Source of the DNA: CAZZEX01 sp964653285
Lineage (GTDB): Bacteria; Chloroflexota; Anaerolineae; B4-G1
NCBI GenBank assembly: GCA_964653285.1
Contig: CAZZEX010000026.1
Location: 1 to 50,748, forward strand
Direction of reading: 5' to 3'
Length of the DNA stretch: 50,748 nucleotides
The notes under the pieces were generated by a model that was given only the letters and a program-made list of their open reading frames with translations, was not told the DNA's origin and ran no database searches. Below are positions 7,004 to 15,496 of the stretch, in pieces; position 1 is the first letter of the stretch, and every line of letters starts with the position of its first letter. The position numbers and the translations under genes were made by a program.

Positions 7004-8788
7004 TTACTCGTTGCTTTCGTCGCTAGACTCTTCTCGCGGCACGCGGGCATAGCCGTAGGCCACCAGCAAGTTGCAGATCAACCGCGAGTCGTCAAACTCG
7101 TCAATCAGCGCCACGATGTCGTCAATGTCGCTGGTGCGGATACTGCGCCGGTAAGGGCCAGCCCGCTTCTCCATCACTTGCGCGTTCTCGGCGTTGTACT
7201 TTGTCAGAAAGCCGGCCAGTTCGGCGATGAATTCGTTGGGATAGGCCGCCTTGCGCGCCAACTGCTGTCCCAGTCCATAGCGCACGTCGTACCGCCGGTC
7301 GTTCAGTTGATTCTTGCGGTACTGGGCTGTGACCGTCGCCTGCCGGATGGCGTAGGCGATGTTCTGGAAACCCGGCGTTTCCAGAATCTTGCTCAAACGG
7401 GGTCCTTCTTGACTGTTCATAATCAACCTCCTGAGATTTGTAGTCGTGAATTGAGGAACATAGCCACTGCGTCGCTCTTTCTGACTGATGAAATAGCCGC
7501 TGTAGGCGGTGGTGAACTCAAAGAAGGGAGTCAGGTCATTGCCGGAGAGAAAGTCACGGTAGCGCAAGAGTAGATTGTAGTCGTCGCCGTGGCTCTCGTC
7601 GAACTGACGCACGACGGATTCGTGCTCGGTCAGCACATCCAGCGCGTCCCCTACGTCGCTCTCTCCCTCTACCCGAATCCAGCCCGGCAAGCCAATGAAC
7701 GAGAGATTCATCGTCGCCACCGACTGGCCCAGGTTCTTGTAAAAGGCGCTGTAGAAACCGGACACCACGCGGGATGGCCGCCGGTGTTTGAACAACCGCG
7801 CCTTCAGGCTGGCTCCCTCCCGCTGGCTGGTGAAATCGAGCATAGCCTGGGTGTAACGGATAGAAGCCAACACGTCGGAGCGGACGGCGGTCTCGGCGCG
7901 GGCCATACGTCCCTGGAAGGCACGCATAATCTTGTCACTCTCCCCCAGGTCAATCTCGCCCGCGGCCAGCACGTAGGTCTTGCGATCTCTGACGCCACGC
8001 AGTTGCTTGGTCAGCGCGGCGTGGTAAAAGCCCACTGCCTTGAGCCACTCCACCAGCCAGAAGGCATCCTTGATGTTATCCATCCGCAGATTGTCCGCTT
8101 TGGCCCGGTTCTGCCCCTTACCCTGACTGGGATTGTAGATTTGCGCCGCTGTCGTTCCGGCTTTGATCCCCCACCCGTGGGCCTTGTCCATCTTTTTCCA
8201 GGCGGCGATGGCCGCCGCAAGATCATTGGGCGTCTGGGCAAAGAGGTCGCGCACCAACGCCAGCACCCCAGGCAGCGTCTCCTGGACCGCCCACCACTGG
8301 GCCATCAGTTTGTTGTAGCCGGTGAGCGCCGGGGGGTTGATTGCCCGGAAGACGTCCCAGTCCGGGTGAGGATATTTGCCGTGCAAGGCTTCCAGTTCCG
8401 GGTGCTTCTCTTTCCGGCCCAAGGCTATCTGCGCTTCTTTTGACAGTCCCTTGCGGATCTCAAAGAACTCGGTCCGCTTGTCCCGTTCGACCTCGTAATC
8501 TACCACCGTATGAGGTGGCAAATCGGCGGGCAGTTTGGCCGCGTTTTTGCGCGTGCGGATGATCACAGCCGGCACGTAAGGAGCCTGTATCACTGCCAGC
8601 CGGGCGTCGTCCATCGCCGGCGTGCAGTCCAGGCGATAGTACGCGCCGTGGTCGCTCAGGCGCACGGAGGGCTGGTCGCGTCCGCCAGTGCGCTTCAGCA
8701 CGTCGCCCACCACCACCGCCAGCCCGTAGGCCAGCAGCGGGTCGGCAAACGTGCCGGTGGACTTGTCAACGAATAGTGTTTGGGTCAC
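7004..8788 (-). CDS. Cas8-like type I large subunit
   Basis: A 594-aa protein in the position of the Cascade large subunit, immediately upstream of cas7 and cas5. Large subunits recognise the PAM and recruit Cas3. I do not recognise the exact Cas8 family; an I-A/I-B or MYXAN-type Cas8 is most likely. The C-terminal 60 residues (DIDDIVALIDEFDDSRLICNLLV...) look like a small helical module and could supply a small-subunit function. I chose a GTG start at 8788 because AAGGAG lies 9 bp upstream; an ATG at 8830 would overlap csx15. The first 40 codons plus upstream DNA are duplicated at 23909-24118. Confidence 0.7.
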   Translation of the reverse strand: MTQTLFVDKSTGTFADPLLAYGLAVVVGDVLKRTGGRDQPSVRLSDHGAYYRLDCTPAMDDARLAVIQAPYVPAVIIRTRKNAAKLPADLPPHTVVDYEVERDKRTEFFEIRKGLSKEAQIALGRKEKHPELEALHGKYPHPDWDVFRAINPPALTGYNKLMAQWWAVQETLPGVLALVRDLFAQTPNDLAAAIAAWKKMDKAHGWGIKAGTTAAQIYNPSQGKGQNRAKADNLRMDNIKDAFWLVEWLKAVGFYHAALTKQLRGVRDRKTYVLAAGEIDLGESDKIMRAFQGRMARAETAVRSDVLASIRYTQAMLDFTSQREGASLKARLFKHRRPSRVVSGFYSAFYKNLGQSVATMNLSFIGLPGWIRVEGESDVGDALDVLTEHESVVRQFDESHGDDYNLLLRYRDFLSGNDLTPFFEFTTAYSGYFISQKERRSGYVPQFTTTNLRRLIMNSQEGPRLSKILETPGFQNIAYAIRQATVTAQYRKNQLNDRRYDVRYGLGQQLARKAAYPNEFIAELAGFLTKYNAENAQVMEKRAGPYRRSIRTSDIDDIVALIDEFDDSRLICNLLVAYGYARVPREESSDESNE

Positions 8789-8801
8789 AATGTCATCTCC
8801 T

Positions 8802-9185
8802 TCAGCCGCGTTTTTGGCGCGATGTGTCACGCACCACCTGCAAGTCCAGCACCTCGGCTACTTCGTATTGGGGTGGGAGGCTACCCTGCACCGGGCGCAT
8901 CCGCAGGTGGGCGGGAAAGTAGCCGCAGCGGCCGTGGATCTCTGCCAACAGTGCTACAGCGACGAAGTTCAGCGCCGGCGGGTTGACCAGGATGGGCAAC
9001 GTCTGCCACTCGGCCGGAGAGAGCCCAGCCTGGTCGGCCAGGGCCATCACCTGCGGCACCAGCGGCTGCTGGGCGTCAATCTGGCTGTGTACCTCCACCA
9101 CCCGTTCCGTCTTTTGGCCGGTGAGGGCCTCGACCTGTTGCAGGTGGTCGGGGGTGAGGGGGTGGGAGAAGTTGAGGAGGATCAT
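8802..9185 (-). CDS. csx15: CRISPR-associated Csx15 family protein
   Basis: A 127-aa protein opening MILLNFSHPLTPDHL, the signature I associate with Csx15, a small type III-associated family. From memory, recent surveys propose ring-nuclease activity (cyclic-oligoadenylate degradation) for Csx15; the residues needed cannot be judged here. The start overlaps the stop of the Cas7-cold-shock gene as ATGA. It sits at the seam between the III-D and type I gene sets in the operon. An off-switch for the cOA signal made by the Cas10 upstream is a reasonable inference. The last 25 codons recur in a chimeric small gene at 24045-24230. Confidence 0.75.
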   Translation of the reverse strand: MILLNFSHPLTPDHLQQVEALTGQKTERVVEVHSQIDAQQPLVPQVMALADQAGLSPAEWQTLPILVNPPALNFVAVALLAEIHGRCGYFPAHLRMRPVQGSLPPQYEVAEVLDLQVVRDTSRQKRG

Positions 9186-11356
9186 GGGTTAGCTCCAATC
9201 ACACGCACATCCACGGCCTTTGATCCCTTGGCAGCTTCTTCGATGGAGAATTCGACGCGATCACCTTCGTTTAGCGTGCGAAAACCTTCACCCTCGATGT
9301 CCGAATAATGCACAAAAACCTCTTGTGAGCTCTCGTCTACCTGGATGAATCCATACCCCTTTTCATCGCTAAACCATTTCACTCGCCCTGTATGACGCTC
9401 CAAGGTTTGAAGAGGCTCGCCTCCGACGTAAAGTGGGTCAGGCAACACAGGACGGTCTCGGAAACTCTCCAGATTCATGTAACTGGTATCAGCATCCGGT
9501 CCGGGCCATTCTAGCATCTTGAGCAGCTTGCGAATCCTTTCGACGTCCTGCAGCGTTTGCGCTTCACCTCGCTCTCGCGGATCCATACGCTCAAGCACAT
9601 AGTCCTCAAATGCTTTGACAAAGCGCTCTACCCCCGAATTCGGCGACTCTGCCGCGTGCCAGTGGTCTCCATCGAGCAGGCGTTGGTAGCGGTTTTGACG
9701 ATTGCTCAGGTGCAACATGGGGCTAATCCTAACGGAACCCAATCCCAACGGCTTTCCCATCCCGATTTTGTGCCGGTACGCTTTGCCCGACTCGCCGGGT
9801 AAGGTCAACGCCCAAAGCAGCGCGCCCAATTCAAAGTCGTGTAGGTTCTCAAAGTGGACACGGAAGCGGAATGTCACTCCGCGTCGAACTGGCTTGATCT
9901 GGGTATGCTGGGTATCTGTGGACCAGTCAACCTGCTCTTTTTCAGCAAAGTCATCTGGCACCAGGTGGTCGTCGTGCTTGTGCCAATATAGTTTGTGGCC
10001 ACGAATGACCGTTTCATCAGGGGTCAGCGTTCCGTAATGGGCCAGGCGACCTTTGTTATCTGGACTATGTCCTTTAGCCTCATTCTGCACCAGATAGTGT
10101 TGAAACGTCGTAGGCTCTGGGCTTGCCAGGATTTGTGGCGTGATGCCCCCTTCTGGTAACCATACCACCCCCCGATCTGGCTCACAAATTGCGTCAGTGA
10201 AAAACGCCCTACCTGCCCGGCTGCTCGTTCTCTTTCCTTCGGGCACATAGCCGAAAATGGATTCAGCTATGTCTATCACTTCACTTTCTGTGTCGTCAAC
10301 GTACCGCCGTAGAGGTTCAGGTACAAGATCACCCGGGCTGTGGACGTAAGGCAATCTGAACATCTGAGTGCGCCCGAAAAAGGTCAATTCACCATCTTCC
10401 ATGAGGAAGAAAACAGGATCTCCTTCCCCCTGCAAGAGACTATCCTTTCGAAACGCTCCATCTTTTTGACGGCACCCTTTTTGAGGTCGATCCTTGGGAA
10501 ACGCTTTCTGTTGCCACTGGGTGATTTGATCATCATCGTGGAAACGTCTGATTAACTCGTCGCTTACTACAATCTCTTCAGCGTCCTGTTCTGGTAAGAG
10601 GAATACGAACTCCTTTTTCTTTCCAGGTATGTCCCCCGTGATGACCAATCGTCCTTCGCTCGTGCCATCTGTCTGTTGGTAGTTAACGCTGTCGGCAAAA
10701 GCGCCACTGTCAGACAATTCGATCCAGACAGGGATACATTGAGCAGGCTGACCATTCCAGCGCGGTGTCAGGCTTGGCGCTCTCCCCTCATATATGCTAC
10801 GCTTTCCACCCAATCTACTACGATGGATGCGAACCACTTGGCACTTCTTGATGTAATACTTGCCATTGCGATAACGCAAGAACCCTCCCTCGACATTGTC
10901 CGTCATCCGCCCCCGGTAATATTTTCCAACAGCCGTTTTATCCACAGTGCGGAAGAACAGATGCGCGTTTGTCACCCACCGCATCTTCCCATACCCGGCG
11001 ATCTCGACCAACCCCCGCACCATCCCCCGCAAGCCGCTGCCGGGAATGACGGGGCGTTCAGCATCACCGAGGTGAAAGAACTCGGCATACTCCTCTCTGT
11101 CCTGGTCATTTTGCATCATCTCCCGGATTCTATCTGCCCACTGGTGAAAGAATTCCAGGTCCATCGCACAACGCGTATACATGGGAGTCTCGGTGGTCAA
11201 CGTACATTCGATGTAACCACAGAGATGTTCATAGATGTCGTGGCCGGGAATCTCACTTTCGCTCACCGTCACCACACGCTCTGGCAAGGGCACAAAGTTA
11301 TAGGGCGCATGCGCGACTCTGTTTGGTCGAGTGGGGTTGTTATGTTTGGGATTCAT
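9182..11356 (-). CDS. TIGR03986-type Cas7 RAMP fused to a cold-shock domain
   Basis: A 724-aa protein. The N-terminus NRVAHAPYNFVPLPERVV and a later VIPGSGLRGMVRGLVEIAG loop identify the TIGR03986 RAMP family, a large Cas7-like backbone subunit with insertions found in III-D loci. Residues 656-724 (9185-9391) are a complete cold-shock domain: GRVKWFSDEKGYGFI contains RNP1, VFVHY is RNP2, and the FRTLNEGDRVEF strand follows. Such domains bind single-stranded RNA or DNA. The fusion is in one open frame with no sign of assembly error. AAGGAGG precedes the ATG, and the start overlaps the end of csx19 by 17 bp. Whether the domain binds crRNA, target RNA or transcript is unknown. Confidence 0.88.
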   Translation of the reverse strand: MNPKHNNPTRPNRVAHAPYNFVPLPERVVTVSESEIPGHDIYEHLCGYIECTLTTETPMYTRCAMDLEFFHQWADRIREMMQNDQDREEYAEFFHLGDAERPVIPGSGLRGMVRGLVEIAGYGKMRWVTNAHLFFRTVDKTAVGKYYRGRMTDNVEGGFLRYRNGKYYIKKCQVVRIHRSRLGGKRSIYEGRAPSLTPRWNGQPAQCIPVWIELSDSGAFADSVNYQQTDGTSEGRLVITGDIPGKKKEFVFLLPEQDAEEIVVSDELIRRFHDDDQITQWQQKAFPKDRPQKGCRQKDGAFRKDSLLQGEGDPVFFLMEDGELTFFGRTQMFRLPYVHSPGDLVPEPLRRYVDDTESEVIDIAESIFGYVPEGKRTSSRAGRAFFTDAICEPDRGVVWLPEGGITPQILASPEPTTFQHYLVQNEAKGHSPDNKGRLAHYGTLTPDETVIRGHKLYWHKHDDHLVPDDFAEKEQVDWSTDTQHTQIKPVRRGVTFRFRVHFENLHDFELGALLWALTLPGESGKAYRHKIGMGKPLGLGSVRISPMLHLSNRQNRYQRLLDGDHWHAAESPNSGVERFVKAFEDYVLERMDPRERGEAQTLQDVERIRKLLKMLEWPGPDADTSYMNLESFRDRPVLPDPLYVGGEPLQTLERHTGRVKWFSDEKGYGFIQVDESSQEVFVHYSDIEGEGFRTLNEGDRVEFSIEEAAKGSKAVDVRVIGANP

Positions 11357-11942
11357 CTTGTCCTCCTTCCGACACCTGCCGGAGTGCGACCAGACGGCTC
11401 AGGGTGATACGAACTTGCCCATCACCATCATAGGTCAGATAATGACGAACGACTAAGCGCAGCGGGCGCCCTCGACCAAAGGCAGCATCTTCGACCTTCA
11501 ACGGCACGGCATGACGCAGCCCCTGATGCCCATCGGCTACCAGCGTGAAGCCTTGCGCCTGTGCTTCAACGTGGGTTCCCCACAAGATGTGCGTTTCGTC
11601 AAAAGCCTCCGCCCCATCATCTTGGCAATCCTGCAAGCGACAGGCTTTGAACCCATCTCTGCCCCGCCAGACCTGTACTTGGGCGCTTTGACCAAAGAGC
11701 CGCGCCTGTTGCAAAGTGATCGCGCGCAAGGGCGGCGAGACCTGCGGGAATACACTGTCGGAGGTCAACAGCTGCCCTTCCCGAATCTGGCCCCAGATAA
11801 CGCCGTCGTCGGCGTGGGCCAGGAACCAGGCGTCGTCGCCCACGCTGGTCTGTTCCTGGAACCAGCCAGAAGGATCCGTCGCAAAATCCGCCGTGTCCAA
11901 AGGTTGCCTCTGACAAGCCATTGGTTTGATCTTTCTTTTCAT
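11340..11942 (-). CDS. csx19: Csx19-like III-D accessory protein (TIGR03984)
   Basis: A 200-aa protein of the TIGR03984/Csx19 type, a regular member of III-D effector gene sets. The recognised pattern is WFLAHADDGVIWGQI, then LQQARLFG...QVWR and a C-terminal VRITLSRLVALRQV. In known III-D variants Csx19 is a peripheral subunit of the effector complex. I chose the ATG at 11942 behind GGAGGAGGG; it lies just after the stop of the double Cas7 gene. Its end overlaps the next gene by 17 bp. Confidence 0.8.
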   Translation of the reverse strand: MKRKIKPMACQRQPLDTADFATDPSGWFQEQTSVGDDAWFLAHADDGVIWGQIREGQLLTSDSVFPQVSPPLRAITLQQARLFGQSAQVQVWRGRDGFKACRLQDCQDDGAEAFDETHILWGTHVEAQAQGFTLVADGHQGLRHAVPLKVEDAAFGRGRPLRLVVRHYLTYDGDGQVRITLSRLVALRQVSEGGQDESQT

Positions 11943-11943
11943 T

Positions 11944-13317
11944 TCATCCCTCCTCCACAAAAGCCTGGACGAACTGCTCCAACCTGGTTTGGTCTCCCTC
12001 AACCTGCAATGCGCCATCGCCCTTCTGTACAAGCGTCCAGGATGCGCCGTCGTGGGTCAAGGTAGCCTGTTTACCTTCCAGTCGGCCACGTCCCACGCTG
12101 CTCTCTCCACCCAGGGACAAATCACCGGTCCATAGGTCCTTAAGAAGCAGTAGGAGCAGGCCGATCCCGGCATCGGACGATCGGTAGAGTTCTAACTTGA
12201 TTTCGACAATAGTCTCTCCACTCAACTGCCCAAAGACCGGCTGCTCGCTAAAGAGCGCTCCGGGATACGAGCCACCGGTGAAGCGGTCTACCTTGAGCCG
12301 GCTCTGGACCAGTTCCAGCGGGTTCTGAATCACTGTCTCTTCCACCCACAAGCGGCTGGCGGTGAGAGGTCTCCGCGGACCCTCATCTCCACGCCGATAG
12401 CCAAACAGCTGGTCGGTTACCGCTTTTCCATCCTTGCCCAGAGTGTTGGCGATACGCAACGCTCTAGCCCGAAGTGCTCCGGCCAGGCTGGTGCCGCTCA
12501 AAACGGGCACATCCTGTCCACGGCGCCTGGAGTGGAGGTGCACCGAGTCAGGCGCGTCCGGTTCACCAAATCCAGAGCGGATGAGCAGTGAACCATCTAT
12601 GGCGAAAATCCCCTTCAAAACACATGTCGGCTGGCGCTTACAGTTTGGCAAAGTGACCCCCAGCAGAGCAACAATGTCCGCACCTTCTTTCCAGTTAGAA
12701 ACGTCATCTTCCAGCCAAGCCACCAGTCCTTGAGGTCGAGTCATATCATAGCGACAAACCTTCCAATGCTCAACCCGGCAACGGCCAAACCCCCGCCGCT
12801 TGCGCTTGCCCAGGCGAATCTCACCCTTCTCCAACCCTTGGAGGGCCAGAGCAAATGCTTCTTGCAACTTGTCCTCTTTGCCCTTTAGCACCAAGAGCTC
12901 GAACGAAAGGGGGAACTCTGTCCCCGCGGTCAGTAACTCGATATCGAACTTCTTTCTGGCCTCGGCGGTGCGTGTCCGGGGATCAATCGCCACACCATCC
13001 CGCAGTTCCACATCGGGCTTGTCACCCAGGGCATCATCCACAATCAAGGGGCTTTGAATGCTCTCTTCGTTGGTCACGTCGCCGAAGAGCGAATTGGCCA
13101 AGTCTTGAGAATGTTCCCAGACATAGTTACGTAAGGCTCCGGCGATAGACGTCCCGGTCAAAAGGGATCTTTCTTCCAACGGATCTAAAAGCAAAGGCAT
13201 ATCTAGGGGACCTTCAGCATCGCCATTCCCCAAATGGGCAGGGGTTTCCAGCACCAGTATCCCTTCAACGACGATCCGTTCCTGAATTCCACGCGGATTT
13301 TGCCACTGGGCGTTCAT
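11944..13317 (-). CDS. Double Cas7 (Cas7-2x) III-D backbone subunit
   Basis: A 457-aa protein with two Csm3-like RAMP units in tandem. Unit 1 has LLTGTSIAGALRNYVWEHS followed by an LFGD motif and ends with the Gly-rich IRLGKRKRRGFGRCRV loop. Unit 2 has VLSGTSLAGALRARALR followed by LFGYRRG and ends LGGESSVGRGRL. The arrangement matches the Cas7-2x protein of III-D variants. Acidic residues before each TGTS/SGTS loop are candidates for target-RNA cleavage, but I cannot assign them. The ATG at 13317 follows AGGAGGTG and overlaps the csx10 stop as ATGA. Confidence 0.88.
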   Translation of the reverse strand: MNAQWQNPRGIQERIVVEGILVLETPAHLGNGDAEGPLDMPLLLDPLEERSLLTGTSIAGALRNYVWEHSQDLANSLFGDVTNEESIQSPLIVDDALGDKPDVELRDGVAIDPRTRTAEARKKFDIELLTAGTEFPLSFELLVLKGKEDKLQEAFALALQGLEKGEIRLGKRKRRGFGRCRVEHWKVCRYDMTRPQGLVAWLEDDVSNWKEGADIVALLGVTLPNCKRQPTCVLKGIFAIDGSLLIRSGFGEPDAPDSVHLHSRRRGQDVPVLSGTSLAGALRARALRIANTLGKDGKAVTDQLFGYRRGDEGPRRPLTASRLWVEETVIQNPLELVQSRLKVDRFTGGSYPGALFSEQPVFGQLSGETIVEIKLELYRSSDAGIGLLLLLLKDLWTGDLSLGGESSVGRGRLEGKQATLTHDGASWTLVQKGDGALQVEGDQTRLEQFVQAFVEEG

Positions 13318-14837
13318 ATTGCACCTCCTTCGCCTCGTTCTTGCCGGAGCGTCTTTTTCAAAAGCGCATCCAGCAAACGCATCATGTATTCCAATTTGAT
13401 GGCATCGGTGGCCTGCGCGGTTACGCCAGCCATGGACGGCAACTGGGTCGGTTGTAAGTAAGCTCTCCAAAGCCTGTCCTGCTGAACCCCGTCTTTCAGC
13501 CAAGAATAGAACCGCTCGTTGCCGATCCGCGCCCGTTTAAACTGCTCTTTAGCCGCCTTTAGGTTCCCCAGATGCTCTATCACCAGGTCCGGCTGTTCCT
13601 CCCGCCAGGCGCGGCGAACGGCCAGGCGCAGACGGGAAAGTTGGGCATTATGGGGTGGATCGGTTACACCTAACTTACTGAGCGCATCCAACAGCTTTTG
13701 GTCCAGAATAGCCCGCAGCCTTCGCTCGGCCATCCGCTGAGCCAGAGTTTGGCTTTCATCAGAAAGGGATACAACTTGGAGAGGTGGCTTGAGAGGTATG
13801 GAACGTCGTTGGAGAGTGGCTTGTGTATGCCAATTGATGGCGATGCGTCCAAAGCCTTCGACGCGCCGCTCGCCGATCCCTTCTCGTTTTAAACGATGCA
13901 AGGTTTGCAGGTCCACCTGATCAGCGCGATACACAAACACACTGCCGGCCTGCAACGCCGGGGCTTGTGCCAGAGGAAGTCCCCATTTGCGATTGAACCC
14001 CCCTACCACGCGCATCTGCGTGTATGCCCGCAGATGTTTCCATTCCAACACTGCATCCAGATCGGCGGTGAACTGTCCATGCTGATCACGTAGAACAGCA
14101 TCGCTCAACATCGTCAGCACAGTGATACCACTACCAGGTTCGCCATCCGGTTCGTACTCGCGCCAACTCGAGACAGTCTGTGTATCCTCAATCTCAATGC
14201 GTACCAAACCGTACCCAGCGCTGCGGGAGCCTCCCAGATTGACCTCTGTCTCATCCAGGAATGGGCGCAAAACATCCAAGTCTGCCTTATCTTTGGCCAG
14301 GATGACGGCGCCAAACGACTCCCCGGCCGCAATGGCTTCGTAGCGATAGACCGTGCTATCGTCTTTGCGCTTGGCGTTTCGATCTTCACTGGCGTTGTGG
14401 ATGTTGATGTAACGGGTAGGTGTATCGATCTCCACTTGTTCTTCTTCTCGCCAGCAGAACATTCCTGACGGCAATACAGGGATATCCAAGTCCTGGTGAA
14501 GTTCTATAGCAAAGTCATAGATGGTGGCCGTAGGGTCATCTCGCCTCTCTTTTTCTACCCGCCAGGAGAGTGGCTTGGGGAGCATACGTTGTCCCAGTCT
14601 ACTAAGGGGATAGGCGTTGAGGTAACGGACGACACCGTCGAAGAACAGACGGCGACAGATCGGGTCCCGGGCTACGTCTGCTGTCTGGTACTCTCGAAGA
14701 TAGCGGTCGATCACCATGCCTCGCAACACACTGCCGGGGATAAAGTGAAACGCGGTGGCGCTGTTCTCTTCCCCGGCGCCCAGTTGGGTTACCAGCAACG
14801 GCTGCAAAGCGTGAATCTTAACCATTAGCGCGTTCAT
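13314..14837 (-). CDS. csx10: Csx10 (III-D Cas5) with C-terminal helical domain
   Basis: A 507-aa Csx10-family RAMP, the Cas5 equivalent of III-D. The N-terminal RAMP fold includes VLRGMVIDRYL and the central GSRSAGYGLVRIE Gly-loop; a second partial RAMP-like region follows (VVGGFNRKWGLP, RRVEGFGRIAIN). From about residue 370 the sequence becomes Arg/Leu/Ala-rich and helical, without RAMP motifs. This resembles a fused Cas11-type small subunit, and no separate cas11 gene is present in the III-D set. Starts by ATGA overlap with the upstream Cas7. Confidence 0.85.
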   Translation of the reverse strand: MNALMVKIHALQPLLVTQLGAGEENSATAFHFIPGSVLRGMVIDRYLREYQTADVARDPICRRLFFDGVVRYLNAYPLSRLGQRMLPKPLSWRVEKERRDDPTATIYDFAIELHQDLDIPVLPSGMFCWREEEQVEIDTPTRYINIHNASEDRNAKRKDDSTVYRYEAIAAGESFGAVILAKDKADLDVLRPFLDETEVNLGGSRSAGYGLVRIEIEDTQTVSSWREYEPDGEPGSGITVLTMLSDAVLRDQHGQFTADLDAVLEWKHLRAYTQMRVVGGFNRKWGLPLAQAPALQAGSVFVYRADQVDLQTLHRLKREGIGERRVEGFGRIAINWHTQATLQRRSIPLKPPLQVVSLSDESQTLAQRMAERRLRAILDQKLLDALSKLGVTDPPHNAQLSRLRLAVRRAWREEQPDLVIEHLGNLKAAKEQFKRARIGNERFYSWLKDGVQQDRLWRAYLQPTQLPSMAGVTAQATDAIKLEYMMRLLDALLKKTLRQERGEGGAI

Positions 14838-15496
14838 ACGCCCACCCCCTTTCGGAAAACGTCAAAGAGATCATCGGGAACCGGTTGATGATTGGTATCC
14901 AAAAGCTCTGCCCGGATCCGTCCCCGTCCCCGGTTGCGTCCTGTGCCTGCTCGGCGGAAGGCCTTAACGCAGGCAGCCAGCAAAGCCAGGTCATCTTCGT
15001 TCGGGCCCTCGGCGAAACGCAATTTGGCTTCAAACGGTGTCTCACGCAGGATGACCCGCACCGTTCGTAACGTGTGCTCTTTGGGAACGCCGCTCTCATC
15101 CATCGCCGTCTGACGCCGCAGAGCCGTGAGCGACTCTAACACTTCTTCGCGCCGGACCTTTCCTCGTTGAACGTCCTGAGCGATAGCGGCACAAAGATCA
15201 TCCGGGAGCCGTGCGTTTCCTACGAACAACACAGCGTTATCCTCTAGAGTGCTGCCCGGGTTGCCAAAGAGTCGTTGAGCCACTCCCTCCCAGCGTGGCT
15301 TTATCGCCTTCGGTAGTGCGTCCAGGATTTCGGCACACTCACAGACCAGTAATCCCTTGAGTGATCGTCCACCCAGGTAGGGACATCCCCACTCGTCGTG
15401 TTGGACCTCAACGTCTACTACTCCAGCCACTCCGTCACCCCGGCCAAAGGTGGCGTCGCTTTCCAGAATAAATTTCAAAATATAGGCTTTCATCAT
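14834..15496 (-). CDS. Single Cas7 (Csm3-like) III-D RAMP
   Basis: A 220-aa RAMP of Csm3 type. The N-terminal ATFGRGDG segment, the VDVEVQHDEWGCPYLGGRS stretch and the C-terminal RNRGRGRIRAEL Gly-loop are visible. The Asp residues of VDVEVQHDE are in the position of the Csm3 cleavage aspartate. The start overlaps cas10 as ATGA and follows AAGGAG. With the double Cas7 and the TIGR03986 protein it gives about four Cas7 units per complex, as in III-D variants. Confidence 0.87.
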   Translation of the reverse strand: MMKAYILKFILESDATFGRGDGVAGVVDVEVQHDEWGCPYLGGRSLKGLLVCECAEILDALPKAIKPRWEGVAQRLFGNPGSTLEDNAVLFVGNARLPDDLCAAIAQDVQRGKVRREEVLESLTALRRQTAMDESGVPKEHTLRTVRVILRETPFEAKLRFAEGPNEDDLALLAACVKAFRRAGTGRNRGRGRIRAELLDTNHQPVPDDLFDVFRKGVGV

